DNA from: JAEUJZ01 sp964460115
GTDB lineage: Bacteria; Myxococcota_A; Polyangia; Palsa-1104; JAEUJZ01
Assembly: GCA_964460115.1 (NCBI GenBank)
Contig: CAYWPR010000001.1
Location: 124,001 to 188,000 of the forward strand
Length of the DNA stretch: 64,000 nucleotides
Direction of reading: 5' to 3'
The notes below the pieces were generated by a model. It had not been told where the DNA came from. It was given only the letters and a program-made list of their open reading frames with translations, and made no database searches. Position numbers and translations under genes: made by a program. The stretch's first letter is position 1; each line of letters begins with the position of its first letter. This document shows positions 51,854 through 60,393 of the stretch, piece by piece.

Positions 51854-54168
51854 CGCGGTCTCCGCCCAAGTCCCGACAATGTACGGCGATGCAAAAGTGT
51901 CAGCAGGATTGTCAGCGAAATCAGCGTCCAAAATGGTACGCGCGCAGAGGGCGCATGCATTTGGCACAGACAGGCATTTTCATAAGGAAAACTTGCTGGA
52001 TCGGAATTCGCGGAGTTGTCATTTTTGCCGCCGTTTTCGCCATCGCGAGCGCACACGTAAGGACGACCGCTTGACTGGTTGCCGGCTCCGTCTCCGCAGT
52101 GATTGGGTTCAATCAGGCCCGAGCGGTCCAAAAGAGTCAGCACATAAGCGCCACCGCCATAGCCCACCATGGGAATGCTTCCGGTGTACTTTCCAATGGC
52201 CCCATCGGCGCGCACCGCGTTGTAAAGCTCGGGCAATAAATAAAAATTAGCGGCGGCTTTGTCGACGACAAGTTGCAGCAGGTTTTGGCTGCTTGATTCG
52301 CGAGAGGCGCGCCAAAACGCATCGGACATGCGCAAGTCGATGAGAATCCATTCATTGTTGTCATAACTCGACAGACCATCGTCGTTGCGCTTAAAGCCGC
52401 CGCTGTCTATGCGCAATCGCTCTAGCAAATCGAGGCTGGCTTGACTGCTGCGTCCGGCGTACTCCTTGTCGGAAAGGATGTTCCAGGTAAATGCTTCGAC
52501 GACCGCCGCGTCCAAATACTGATTGATGCCAAGCTCTTCTATCGATCCGGCAATGGCGCCGTTCTGATCGAGAAAAAGATTCCAAAAGGCGCTGCGCGCT
52601 TTTTGCGACAGGTTGGAGTAACTAGTCACCGTGTCGTTACGGCCTAGGATTTTGGCCGTTGCCGCCAAATCGCAAAAGCCGCGAATGGCCGCCAGCGTCG
52701 TGTAGGCATAATGCTTTTTGTTTTGCTGATGCACTTCCCAAATCGAAGAGTCTTCTTGCACCACGCCGCTTGTTTCCAAATTGGCGCTTAGCGGCTGCGC
52801 CACGCCGCTTAGGATGGTGTCCCAAACGCTGACACCGCTTGGCAAACGGCTGCTTAACCAAGCGACGTCGGACGACGCTTCGATGTATTGTCGAACTCCC
52901 CACAGAAACATGCCCCAACCGTCGAGTTCAATGTTCGGAGTCGGCTGTCCGGAATAATCGGCCTCTTCCTCGCCGTTGCCGAAGTAGCGCACAACGGAAA
53001 TGCGATAGTCGGTGTTTTTGACAAAAGACTTGAACTTGCCGACTGGACCGGCGTTTAGAAAAAATTCCAAAGCCATTTTCGCTTCGTCAAAATGGCCCAT
53101 GCGCGCCAGTGCAACGATGGCGTACATGGCATCGCGCACCCAGCCGGTGTGCCATTCGCCGACCGGCAGACTGGCCAACATCATTCCATGGTTTTTGCGC
53201 GTGGCGGTGTACGGCTCGCGCACTTGGCCCATGCGCAAAATGGCTTCGCTTTGTTGCCAAAGACGTTTTTCGTCATCGCTGCACAGCGCCAAAGTCGCTG
53301 GCGGCGGCTTGCGCCAGGTTCGCCATTCGGCAAGCGCGGTCTGCAAAAGCTCGGGCGGCGCGCGGTTTCCAACAAAATTGCGCAGCGACTGCGCCGCCGT
53401 AGCGGCAGCGCTGGAATTTTCGACGTAAATCATGGCGACGGCAAACCAGCCGTCCATAAGCTCTGCCTGAAACGCCGGCACGATGTTGTCGCCAGTGCAT
53501 TCCGGATGATCGACCAGCGGCTGACCGTTTTTGACTTTGTTATAGACATCCTGACAATCGGCATATCGAAGCGGCGTCAGCGGCAGATAAACCATGGCCC
53601 CGCCGCCGGGTCCGGTCTCGACGAAAAACGGAGTTTCGGAAGTGTCGCGGCGCAGAGATTCGCCACTTGTGTCGGGTTGGCCAGAAACGACTGCGCCCAT
53701 GTGAAAGTTAAACAGCGCAAATCCATCGCTGGCGGCTGGCGCGTGCAATAGCGCGAGCATGGCGTTGCCCTCATACCCAAATGGCGCAAAATAGTAAGTA
53801 TCTGCCGAAATTCCGGCCAAATTCACCGGAGCTCGAATGATATTTGTCTGCTCTACATATTCGGGCTCACCAGCCGTGCCCTCGCTAAGCCAGCCGCTGC
53901 CGCCAGACGTGCGCAGTCCGAAATAAAAATCGTAAAGCAAATTGCGCCGCCCGACGCCGTCGCCGCTGGGATCGGCACTTGGACGAAGATAGCGATAAGG
54001 ATGTTCCAGAAAATAGGTCAGCTTGTTTTGGCTTAGATCGTAGACTTGAAAACCGTGACCATTGCCGGTGGTCAGGTAACTCCAAGTGCGCGACGTTTTT
54101 GCACATTGCCCAGCGCTGGCAAACGCAATCACGCCCAAAAGCGCCGTAACCAAGCAGCCTCGAATCAT
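51850..54168 (-). CDS. Secreted GH15-like glycoside hydrolase with MYXO-CTERM-like anchor
   Basis: 772 residues with a signal peptide (core ~5-19). The N-terminal ~290 residues are a beta-sandwich-like region. The (alpha/alpha) barrel domain (~300-700) has EWHTGWVRDAMYAIVAL, NIELDGWGMFLWGVRQYIE, VVQEDSSIWEVHQ and PELYNAV, matching GH15 glucoamylase-type enzymes, whose catalytic Glu residues lie in the last two motifs. The C-terminus has ENACLCQ, a 19-residue hydrophobic helix (VPFWTLISLTILLTLLH) and RR-rich end, the layout of the MYXO-CTERM sorting signal. The enzyme is therefore probably displayed at the cell surface. It is coupled to a downstream barrel gene. Confidence 0.78.
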   Translation of the reverse strand: MIRGCLVTALLGVIAFASAGQCAKTSRTWSYLTTGNGHGFQVYDLSQNKLTYFLEHPYRYLRPSADPSGDGVGRRNLLYDFYFGLRTSGGSGWLSEGTAGEPEYVEQTNIIRAPVNLAGISADTYYFAPFGYEGNAMLALLHAPAASDGFALFNFHMGAVVSGQPDTSGESLRRDTSETPFFVETGPGGGAMVYLPLTPLRYADCQDVYNKVKNGQPLVDHPECTGDNIVPAFQAELMDGWFAVAMIYVENSSAAATAAQSLRNFVGNRAPPELLQTALAEWRTWRKPPPATLALCSDDEKRLWQQSEAILRMGQVREPYTATRKNHGMMLASLPVGEWHTGWVRDAMYAIVALARMGHFDEAKMALEFFLNAGPVGKFKSFVKNTDYRISVVRYFGNGEEEADYSGQPTPNIELDGWGMFLWGVRQYIEASSDVAWLSSRLPSGVSVWDTILSGVAQPLSANLETSGVVQEDSSIWEVHQQNKKHYAYTTLAAIRGFCDLAATAKILGRNDTVTSYSNLSQKARSAFWNLFLDQNGAIAGSIEELGINQYLDAAVVEAFTWNILSDKEYAGRSSQASLDLLERLRIDSGGFKRNDDGLSSYDNNEWILIDLRMSDAFWRASRESSSQNLLQLVVDKAAANFYLLPELYNAVRADGAIGKYTGSIPMVGYGGGAYVLTLLDRSGLIEPNHCGDGAGNQSSGRPYVCARDGENGGKNDNSANSDPASFPYENACLCQMHAPSARVPFWTLISLTILLTLLHRRTLSGLGRRPR

Positions 54169-54194
54169 CGGGCGCGACGCTAGCGCGCTGGCAC

Positions 54195-55592
54195 TTAGGA
54201 TGTCAACGCCGTCGAAAACGGCGCAGCATGCTCGGCCGTCGCGGATTTTTCATCCGATTCGTTGTCATCGAAGGCTTCCAGCCGGTCGAGCAGCGCCGCG
54301 GGAAGTTCCCTTTTGCCTTTGACGCCAAGTTGCCGCAATGCCTCGGCCCGTTTTTTCAAATTGCCGCGGCCGGTGTGCAGGCGTTTCAAAGTGTCCTCAA
54401 AGGCGATTTGCGCCTGGCCAAGGTGCCGTCCAAGCGCAAGCAGCGATTCCAGCGACAAGGCCATTTGATCCCACAGCTCGGCAGCGCGGCGGGCGATTTC
54501 TTCGGCGTTTTTGCTTTGTCGCTCGACGCGCCAGATTCCTTCAATGGTTCGCAAAGTCGCCAGCAAAGTACTAGGCCCGACGATGATGATCTTACGACGG
54601 TAGGCATCGGTAAAAAGTGCGGAATCCTGTTGCAGGACAAGCAGCAGCGCCGGTTCAATCGGCACAAATAGGAGTACGAAGTCAATGGCTTGTCCGGCCA
54701 GCAAAGCCGCATAATCCTTTTCCGCCAAATCGCTGATGTGGCCGCGCAGCGAACTGATATGCGCTGAAACTGCGGCTTGGCGCACCGCATCATCTTCGCT
54801 GCTGCAGTATTCCAAATAGGCATTTAGCGAGACTTTGGAATCAATAATCACATCGCGCTTGTCGGGAAGGTGAATGATGACATCGGGCACGCGACGCTTT
54901 CCGTCGTCGCTGCGCAATGATTTTTGCAATTCATATTCGGTGCCGTGCACAAGTCCCGAAGCTTCCAGCAAAGTGGTCAAAGTTTGCTCGCCCCAAGCTC
55001 CGCGTAGTTGACTTTGGCCTTTTAAAGCCTGCGTCAGATTCAAAGCTTGCTGTCCCAAAGTTTGATTCAGATGTTGCAACTGCTGAACCTGCGCCAAAAG
55101 CAGACTGCGATCTTTGGAATCCTGCAAATAGACTCCTTCGACGGTCTTTTTGAAGTCGAAAAGTTGCTCGCGCAAGGGAGTCAAAGTGGCATCGAAAAGC
55201 TTTTGCGAATGCTGGCTAAGTTTCTCGGTTTTCTCTTCAAAAATTTGCTGCGAAAGCTGTTTGAATTCGGCGCGCAATTCGCTGCGCGCATCGCTGAGCA
55301 AGCGCATCCGTTCGCCCTCAAAATGCTGCGCCTCGGTCGCTTGGGTTTTTTGCGCAACTAGCTCTAGCTCGACTTCGCGCAGCCGAGCCAAAAGCTGTTG
55401 CGCATGTGCTTCCTGATTCTGAATATGCTGACGCAGCCGCGCAATTTCGCGCTCTTGTTCCAGTTGCAGAGTTTGCAGGGTCGCTTGCTGGCTGGCGACT
55501 TGAATGCGTTCCAGGTTGCGACCCACGAAAAACCCAAGGGCGCAAGCTACGCCGCAAGCAAGAATCAGCAACAAGATCGCAGAGGTGGCCAT
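54195..55592 (-). CDS. rmuC: DNA recombination protein RmuC
   Basis: 465 residues. An N-terminal TM helix (~4-22) and a long Gln/Leu-rich coiled coil (~30-190) precede the nuclease-like domain: GAWGEQTLTTLLEASGLVHG, EYELQKSLRS, RRVPDVIIHLPDKRDVIIDSK (Asp and Asp-x-Lys motif), then LLFVPIEPALLLVLQQDSALF and ILVGPSTLLATLR-like text. RmuC limits inversions at short inverted repeats. It ends 27 bases from the start of the hydrolase gene, with no terminator. Confidence 0.95.
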   Translation of the reverse strand: MATSAILLLILACGVACALGFFVGRNLERIQVASQQATLQTLQLEQEREIARLRQHIQNQEAHAQQLLARLREVELELVAQKTQATEAQHFEGERMRLLSDARSELRAEFKQLSQQIFEEKTEKLSQHSQKLFDATLTPLREQLFDFKKTVEGVYLQDSKDRSLLLAQVQQLQHLNQTLGQQALNLTQALKGQSQLRGAWGEQTLTTLLEASGLVHGTEYELQKSLRSDDGKRRVPDVIIHLPDKRDVIIDSKVSLNAYLEYCSSEDDAVRQAAVSAHISSLRGHISDLAEKDYAALLAGQAIDFVLLFVPIEPALLLVLQQDSALFTDAYRRKIIIVGPSTLLATLRTIEGIWRVERQSKNAEEIARRAAELWDQMALSLESLLALGRHLGQAQIAFEDTLKRLHTGRGNLKKRAEALRQLGVKGKRELPAALLDRLEAFDDNESDEKSATAEHAAPFSTALTS

Positions 55593-55638
55593 TGGCTGTG
55601 CTGCTTATAGCAGGTGCCAATGACAAGCGCTTTGCGAA

Positions 55639-56001
55639 TCAGGACTTGGGAACAAAGCGCATCGACAGCGAATTGACGCAGTGACGCGTATTTTTTGCGG
55701 TCAGGCGTTCGCCGACAAATACGTGTCCAAGGTGTCCGCTGCACGCGGCACATTGAATTTCGACGCGCCGACCATCGGCGTCGGGCAACTGTTTCACGGC
55801 GCCGGAAATCGCGGCGTCAAAACTCGGCCAACCGCAGCCGCTTTTAAACTTGCTGTCCGATTGATAAAGTGGGGCGTTGCAGCGCCGGCAAATATACGTT
55901 CCTTCGACGTAGAAATCATCGTATTCGCCGCTATAGGGCCGCTCGGTCCCTTTGTCTTCGATGATGTGCTTCTCGATAGCCGTTAGCTTGTTCCACGCCA
56001 T
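55639..56001 (-). CDS. msrB: Peptide methionine-(R)-S-oxide reductase
   Basis: 120 residues, standard for MsrB. Two zinc CxxC pairs: ICRRCNAPLY and QCAACSGHLGH. The catalytic Cys is in RHCVNSLSMRF, with His before it, as in the family. The FKSGCGWPSF and GHLGHVF motifs are intact. It repairs Met-R-sulfoxide using thioredoxin. There is no signal peptide, so the protein is cytoplasmic. Confidence 0.96.
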   Translation of the reverse strand: MAWNKLTAIEKHIIEDKGTERPYSGEYDDFYVEGTYICRRCNAPLYQSDSKFKSGCGWPSFDAAISGAVKQLPDADGRRVEIQCAACSGHLGHVFVGERLTAKNTRHCVNSLSMRFVPKS

Positions 56002-56048
56002 GGCGCAATTTTGGTACGAAAGCGCCGTCTAGACAAGTCGCGAGCCGC

Positions 56049-57638
56049 TTAGGGTTGCAAGTACGCGTCGGGCGCGTTCATTTTTGGCGCCAGAATCAAA
56101 CCAATCGAGGGATGAAAGCGCGGGCGCAAAAGATGCATGGTCTTCGGCCAGGTTTTTAAAACCAGCGCCGGCTTCAGATAGAAAAAGCGCAGCCCCTCGC
56201 GCCAGGCGGCGGCGCGAAAAAGCTGCCCATCCTGCGCCAAAAAACCGAGCATTCCGTACAGCGTCAAAAGCGCGATAAGCTGCACTCCGATAAATATTCC
56301 CAAAAGCCGTACGGCATAGCTGCCGCACACATCTTGAAATACATCGAAGGCGACCGCGCGGTGCTCGAGCTCTTCATAACAGTGCCATTCGATCATTTGC
56401 CGCGCCGCCGAATCGAGGTCGTGCAAAATTCCGTCAAACAGCACGGCTTCGGCGACACAAGCGGTAAAATGCTCGATGGCGACGGTCACCGCCATATTCA
56501 GGTTGGGACTAAGCAGCCGCGGCAGGACAGTCTGGCCGATCCACCGACATAGACGATCCAAGCGCTCCAGACGATATCCCAAGCGGTGCAGTTGCGTCGA
56601 AAAGCGCCGATGTTCGGCGGCGTGGTGCGCTTCCTGATCTACAAACCAATCGGTTTGCTCGCGCAAAAGCGGCGTGCTCAGTCGGTTTTTGACGCGGCGT
56701 ATGTTGGCAATCATGTAGCGCTCGCCGTGAGCGACAACAATGTGCAAAGCGTTGACGAAATGATTTTTCACCGGGTGGCGCAGAAAATTCGCACGCTCTA
56801 GCTGACATATGTCTTGTGGGTTTGGAGGTCCCGCCCACTCGGGCGCAAACGATAGCACTTTGGTCACAGGCTGGGTCTTAGCGCCGCCGCGCAGAAGCGC
56901 CAGAACCACCGGAATGCCCATTCCCAAAAGGGCACCCATGCGCACCGCAAACATTCCAATCGCGACATAGTATAAAGCCACTGCGCCATAGGCCAAAGTC
57001 GGCCAAATTCCATCTTTGTCGAGCTGGTGGCTTTTGGGAAAAAGGACCGCATCAAAGATTGCGACGACGAGGGAACTGCCCAAAAACCACGCCGCGTAGT
57101 TTTCAATCGGAACTTGTGACCATGCTGGAGTGCCGCTCGTCCAGCGCCATAGTCCCACGGCGACCGCCGTTGGATCCATGGCTGTATCCCAAGCGGTCAT
57201 GCAAAGGCCGCCGATGGCTGCGACCAAAATTCGCGGCAGGATGCGCCCCGCGTGCTGGCCGACGATGCGCCGCGCCATCACATAGCTTGGGTACATCATC
57301 ATAAACCACATGCACGGAACGACGAGCATCACGAAGTTTGGCGGCAGCGGAGCCCAGCGCGACGGCACGTAGGAATAGTGCGCCCCAAAAAGTCCAAAAT
57401 GCGTTCCCCAAAGCTCGGCGCTTAGCGTAATGACGTAGGTCAGGGCAAAAAGCAGCGCTGCGCGTTTGCGGCCAAAACGCAGCGTCGCGGAACTCAAGCT
57501 AAAGGGCAAAAGAAAAACATAAACAAAGGGCGGTCCATTTTCGGAAATGATGCGCAGGACTCCCAGCATCAACGCAAAAAGGTGCAGCCCCCAAAAAAGG
57601 ACGACGAGCCGACGAAGCTGTGGCGTAGTCACGGACAT
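56049..57638 (-). CDS. Fusion of a CruF/DUF422-like carotenoid hydratase region and a ferritin-like di-iron domain
   Basis: 529 residues. The N-terminal half (~1-250) is polytopic with seven or so TM helices and reads like the carotenoid-biosynthesis CruF/DUF422 family: SAELWGTHFGLFGAHYSY, MTAWDTAMDPTAV, LWRWTSGTPAW and an NYAAWFLGSSLV segment. The C-terminal half (~265-529) resembles the PF10118 putative metal-dependent hydrolase family. Its helices carry E (HGERYMIA), ExxH (DQEAHHAAEH), E (AIEHFTACVAEA) and ExxH (YEELEHRAVAFD), the ligand pattern of ferritin-like di-iron proteins. A hydroxylase-type lipid or carotenoid reaction is inferred. The start overlaps the desaturase stop by 10 bases. 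Confidence 0.7.
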   Translation of the reverse strand: MSVTTPQLRRLVVLFWGLHLFALMLGVLRIISENGPPFVYVFLLPFSLSSATLRFGRKRAALLFALTYVITLSAELWGTHFGLFGAHYSYVPSRWAPLPPNFVMLVVPCMWFMMMYPSYVMARRIVGQHAGRILPRILVAAIGGLCMTAWDTAMDPTAVAVGLWRWTSGTPAWSQVPIENYAAWFLGSSLVVAIFDAVLFPKSHQLDKDGIWPTLAYGAVALYYVAIGMFAVRMGALLGMGIPVVLALLRGGAKTQPVTKVLSFAPEWAGPPNPQDICQLERANFLRHPVKNHFVNALHIVVAHGERYMIANIRRVKNRLSTPLLREQTDWFVDQEAHHAAEHRRFSTQLHRLGYRLERLDRLCRWIGQTVLPRLLSPNLNMAVTVAIEHFTACVAEAVLFDGILHDLDSAARQMIEWHCYEELEHRAVAFDVFQDVCGSYAVRLLGIFIGVQLIALLTLYGMLGFLAQDGQLFRAAAWREGLRFFYLKPALVLKTWPKTMHLLRPRFHPSIGLILAPKMNAPDAYLQP

Positions 57639-58750
57639 TCCTTTTTCGCCGGGCCCGGTGCGTGAAAACTGGCATAGGCAAAGCCCTCGTTCTTGGTGTA
57701 CCAGTCCTGCCAGCGCTCGATGGAATTGTAGGTGGAAGCCACTTGCTTATAGCGCTGCACCCAGCTTGCATAGCCCTTGTGCACGGCCAGAGGCAGATCA
57801 TTTTGCTGCGCATAGGCCAAAAGCGCCGGGCGCAGCATTTGCGAAAGCGCCGGCAAATCCCATCGCGACACTTGCGGATATAAATGATGCTCGATGTGAT
57901 AGTTCAGATTGCAGATCAAAAACGCCAGCAGTCGATTGGTCTGAAAGGTTCTGGTCACGCAGATCTGGCGCTGCAAATACGGCAAATCGGACAGTCGAAA
58001 AGGAATCATCAGCGTATGCAGCGGCTTGGCCGATTTGTAGACAATGGCCAGTCCGGCAATCGCCGGCAGCACAAATGCGCACAAAAGCACTCGCAGATAA
58101 GCGCCGCGCTGCACTAGATAAAAAGTCAGCGGCCCCCAGACCACCAGCATCAGGGCCACATCGATGAGCGTATTTTGCAAAAGCGCTCGATCGGAATTGC
58201 CCACATTGCTCGCGCTGCCCGTATTGGCTGTACTTTTCGCATTGCTCAGGCACTGATTTCGCACCCAGCGGCCAAACTGCCCAAGCTGTAGGATCCATGT
58301 ATATAGGAATGCATCGCCTGGGCTGTTGGCGATGCGCGCCAGCAGTCGGCCGGTCGGACGGAGGCCGGCATCTTCAAAGCTCAGGTGCAAAGCTTCCGGA
58401 TCGTCTTCGACCAGTCCGGAACGGCGATGATGCTGCAGGTGTTCGGCGCGCAAAAAATGAAACGGACAGCCGTAGTATGCACCGATGAGGCGCGCCACCC
58501 AGGTCTCTAGGCGGCGGTTGCCAAAAGCCGACTGGTGCATACAGTCATGAAACAGCAAAATCGCGTGTATATTTACCACGATCAAAAGCACCGTGCCGAG
58601 TAGCATGTACAGGGTTTTAGAAGCCGTCAGCACGCAATGAAAGCCAAACAAAAAGGAGCCCAGCAAGGCGCAGTCGTAAAGCAGCTCAAGACCGCGGCGC
58701 GGTTTATAGCGCAGACGCGGCAAGAGGGCCTCGGCTTCCAATTTCCTCAT
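57629..58750 (-). CDS. Membrane fatty-acid desaturase family protein
   Basis: 373 residues with about four to five TM helices. The three His boxes are intact: HDCMH (68-72), HLQHH (104-108) and NYHIEHH (~280-286), typical of the di-iron desaturase/hydroxylase superfamily. A Ser/Asn/Thr-rich insertion (about NAKSTANTGSASNVGNSD) sits between the second and third boxes. Substrate is unknown: acyl lipid, sphingolipid or carotenoid (beta-carotene hydroxylase-type) are all possible. It lies between a P450 gene (4 bases away) and the CruF-like fusion (10-base overlap). Confidence 0.88.
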   Translation of the reverse strand: MRKLEAEALLPRLRYKPRRGLELLYDCALLGSFLFGFHCVLTASKTLYMLLGTVLLIVVNIHAILLFHDCMHQSAFGNRRLETWVARLIGAYYGCPFHFLRAEHLQHHRRSGLVEDDPEALHLSFEDAGLRPTGRLLARIANSPGDAFLYTWILQLGQFGRWVRNQCLSNAKSTANTGSASNVGNSDRALLQNTLIDVALMLVVWGPLTFYLVQRGAYLRVLLCAFVLPAIAGLAIVYKSAKPLHTLMIPFRLSDLPYLQRQICVTRTFQTNRLLAFLICNLNYHIEHHLYPQVSRWDLPALSQMLRPALLAYAQQNDLPLAVHKGYASWVQRYKQVASTYNSIERWQDWYTKNEGFAYASFHAPGPAKKECP

Positions 58751-58754
58751 GGCT

Positions 58755-60182
58755 TCATCTTTCTAGGCGCGCGATGTGCAGTTTTACGCCGTCGCGCGGC
58801 ATAAGGGTCACAAGTGCCTGCGGCTTCAGCACAAAATTCGGGTCGGCGCGCAGAGTAAATTTGCGCAAAAGCACGGCCAGGACGGTCTTTATCCATAAGC
58901 GCGCCATGGGCTCGCCGATGCAGGCGCGCGGCTGAATTCCAAAGGGCAGATACGCGGTCGCAGCTTCGTCGGACAAATTGCCATCCAAAAAGCGCTGCGG
59001 AAAAAACTCTTGCGGCTGCGCAAAAAAATGCGGATGGCGATGCGTCAAGTAGGGCATACAGACGACCACCGAGCCTTGCGGAATGACGCATCCGCTGATG
59101 ACGTCGTCCTTTTGTACATCGCGCAAAATGATGGGAACCGCCGGAAACAAACGCAGCGACTCTGCAATGACGGCATCTAGGTAGGTCAGGCGTCCCAAGG
59201 CCGCAAGGTCGATGGGAGCGCTGCCCAGTACGTTTTCAAGTTCCTGCCTTAGGTCCGCCTGCACGTCCGGATGCTGCGATAAAAGATGCGCCGTAAACGC
59301 CAGCGAGTTGCTGGTGGTGTCATAGCTGGCCAAAAAAAAGGTCATCGCTTCATCGCGGATTTGCCGCTGCACAGAAGCAAGTGCCGCGCGATCCGCAAAT
59401 TCCTGCGCGTGCATGGCAAAAAGCCGCTGCAAAAAACCCGGCGGTTCTGAAGAAGCCGAGGCGCGACTTTGCAAAAGGACATCCGCGAGCATTTCGTCCA
59501 AATTCGCAACAGCGCGGCGCAGCCGGCGATTGGCCGGCATCGGCAGCCACAACGGCAACCGAACGAGCGCCGTCATGCGTTTTATCACCGCGGTCGAGGC
59601 CTGCAAAAGGGCGGCATCTAGCTCATGGCTGCGCGCGCTGGCGTCGATGCCAACCAGCGCCGAACTGGCGATGCGCAAAGTCAATTGCGCAAAATCTTGC
59701 GAAACCAGGCGCGGGCACTCCGCAACGCCGTGCAGCTTCGCGGTCCAGATTTCGGCAAGCGAATCGGCCGCGCGCGCCACCAGCGCCACATCCGCCTGCG
59801 CTGCCCGCGTCGTAAAAGCTGCGGCCAAGCGCCGACGCTGGGTCACCCAGGCGTCTTCGGATGCGGTCAAAAGTCCGTTGCCTATAAGCAGCCGCAATTC
59901 ATCAAATGAGCGCCCCTTGTCGAAGTTTTTGCGACGGTCTTTAAACACATGACGCAGCGCCTGTGGATGTACCAAAATGAAATAGTCGCGAAACAGGGAT
60001 AAGCGGACGATATCGCCGTATTGCTGAAATAGCGCCGAAAGCTCGCCCAGCGGATCAGCGTGCAGCCGAGGCAGGCGCCGCAAAAGCTCGCTGCGGGTGG
60101 GGCCGGGTGCCGATCGCCGAAGGTCGCGCATGGTATGAAACTGCGCCCACGGGCGCAGCGGCCCACCATTGACCACATCCAC
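58755..60182 (-). CDS. Cytochrome P450
   Basis: 475 residues from a GTG start; ATG at codon 18 is an alternative. The I-helix motif is ASYDTTSN (Asp-Thr-Thr where most have Glu-Thr-Thr). ExxR is ESLR, PERF is PQRF. The heme loop FGIQPRACIGEP places the thiolate at Cys421; the usual second Gly of FGxGxRxCxG is Gln. There is no TM anchor, so it is a soluble bacterial P450. Ferredoxin and reductase genes are not adjacent. It leads the leftward cluster P450-desaturase-CruF-like fusion. The substrate is unknown; the neighbours point to a lipid or isoprenoid. Confidence 0.92.
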   Translation of the reverse strand: MDVVNGGPLRPWAQFHTMRDLRRSAPGPTRSELLRRLPRLHADPLGELSALFQQYGDIVRLSLFRDYFILVHPQALRHVFKDRRKNFDKGRSFDELRLLIGNGLLTASEDAWVTQRRRLAAAFTTRAAQADVALVARAADSLAEIWTAKLHGVAECPRLVSQDFAQLTLRIASSALVGIDASARSHELDAALLQASTAVIKRMTALVRLPLWLPMPANRRLRRAVANLDEMLADVLLQSRASASSEPPGFLQRLFAMHAQEFADRAALASVQRQIRDEAMTFFLASYDTTSNSLAFTAHLLSQHPDVQADLRQELENVLGSAPIDLAALGRLTYLDAVIAESLRLFPAVPIILRDVQKDDVISGCVIPQGSVVVCMPYLTHRHPHFFAQPQEFFPQRFLDGNLSDEAATAYLPFGIQPRACIGEPMARLWIKTVLAVLLRKFTLRADPNFVLKPQALVTLMPRDGVKLHIARLER

Positions 60183-60334
60183 CTAGATGGCGTCAAGCCC
60201 TTTTCTGGCTTGGCAAAGCGCCTTTCGGATTTCGCGCCAGTGGCGCTACCGCCATATGCACCAAACTCGCATAGGCGTTTTGCAGAATGATTGACGCTTC
60301 GATTTGTTGAAAAGAGGCCAATAGCGCTGCTTAT

Positions 60335-60362
60335 TTGACAGCTTGCACAGGCTCGATACGCT
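60335..60362 (+). promoter_or_regulatory. Possible promoter of the lipoprotein operon
   Basis: A perfect -35 hexamer TTGACA is followed after 16 bases by TACGCT, a weak -10 match. It lies about 30 bases upstream of the lipoprotein ATG. Confidence 0.3.
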
Positions 60363-60393
60363 GCCCCAAATGTGGGCCCAGGCGCACAGAATC

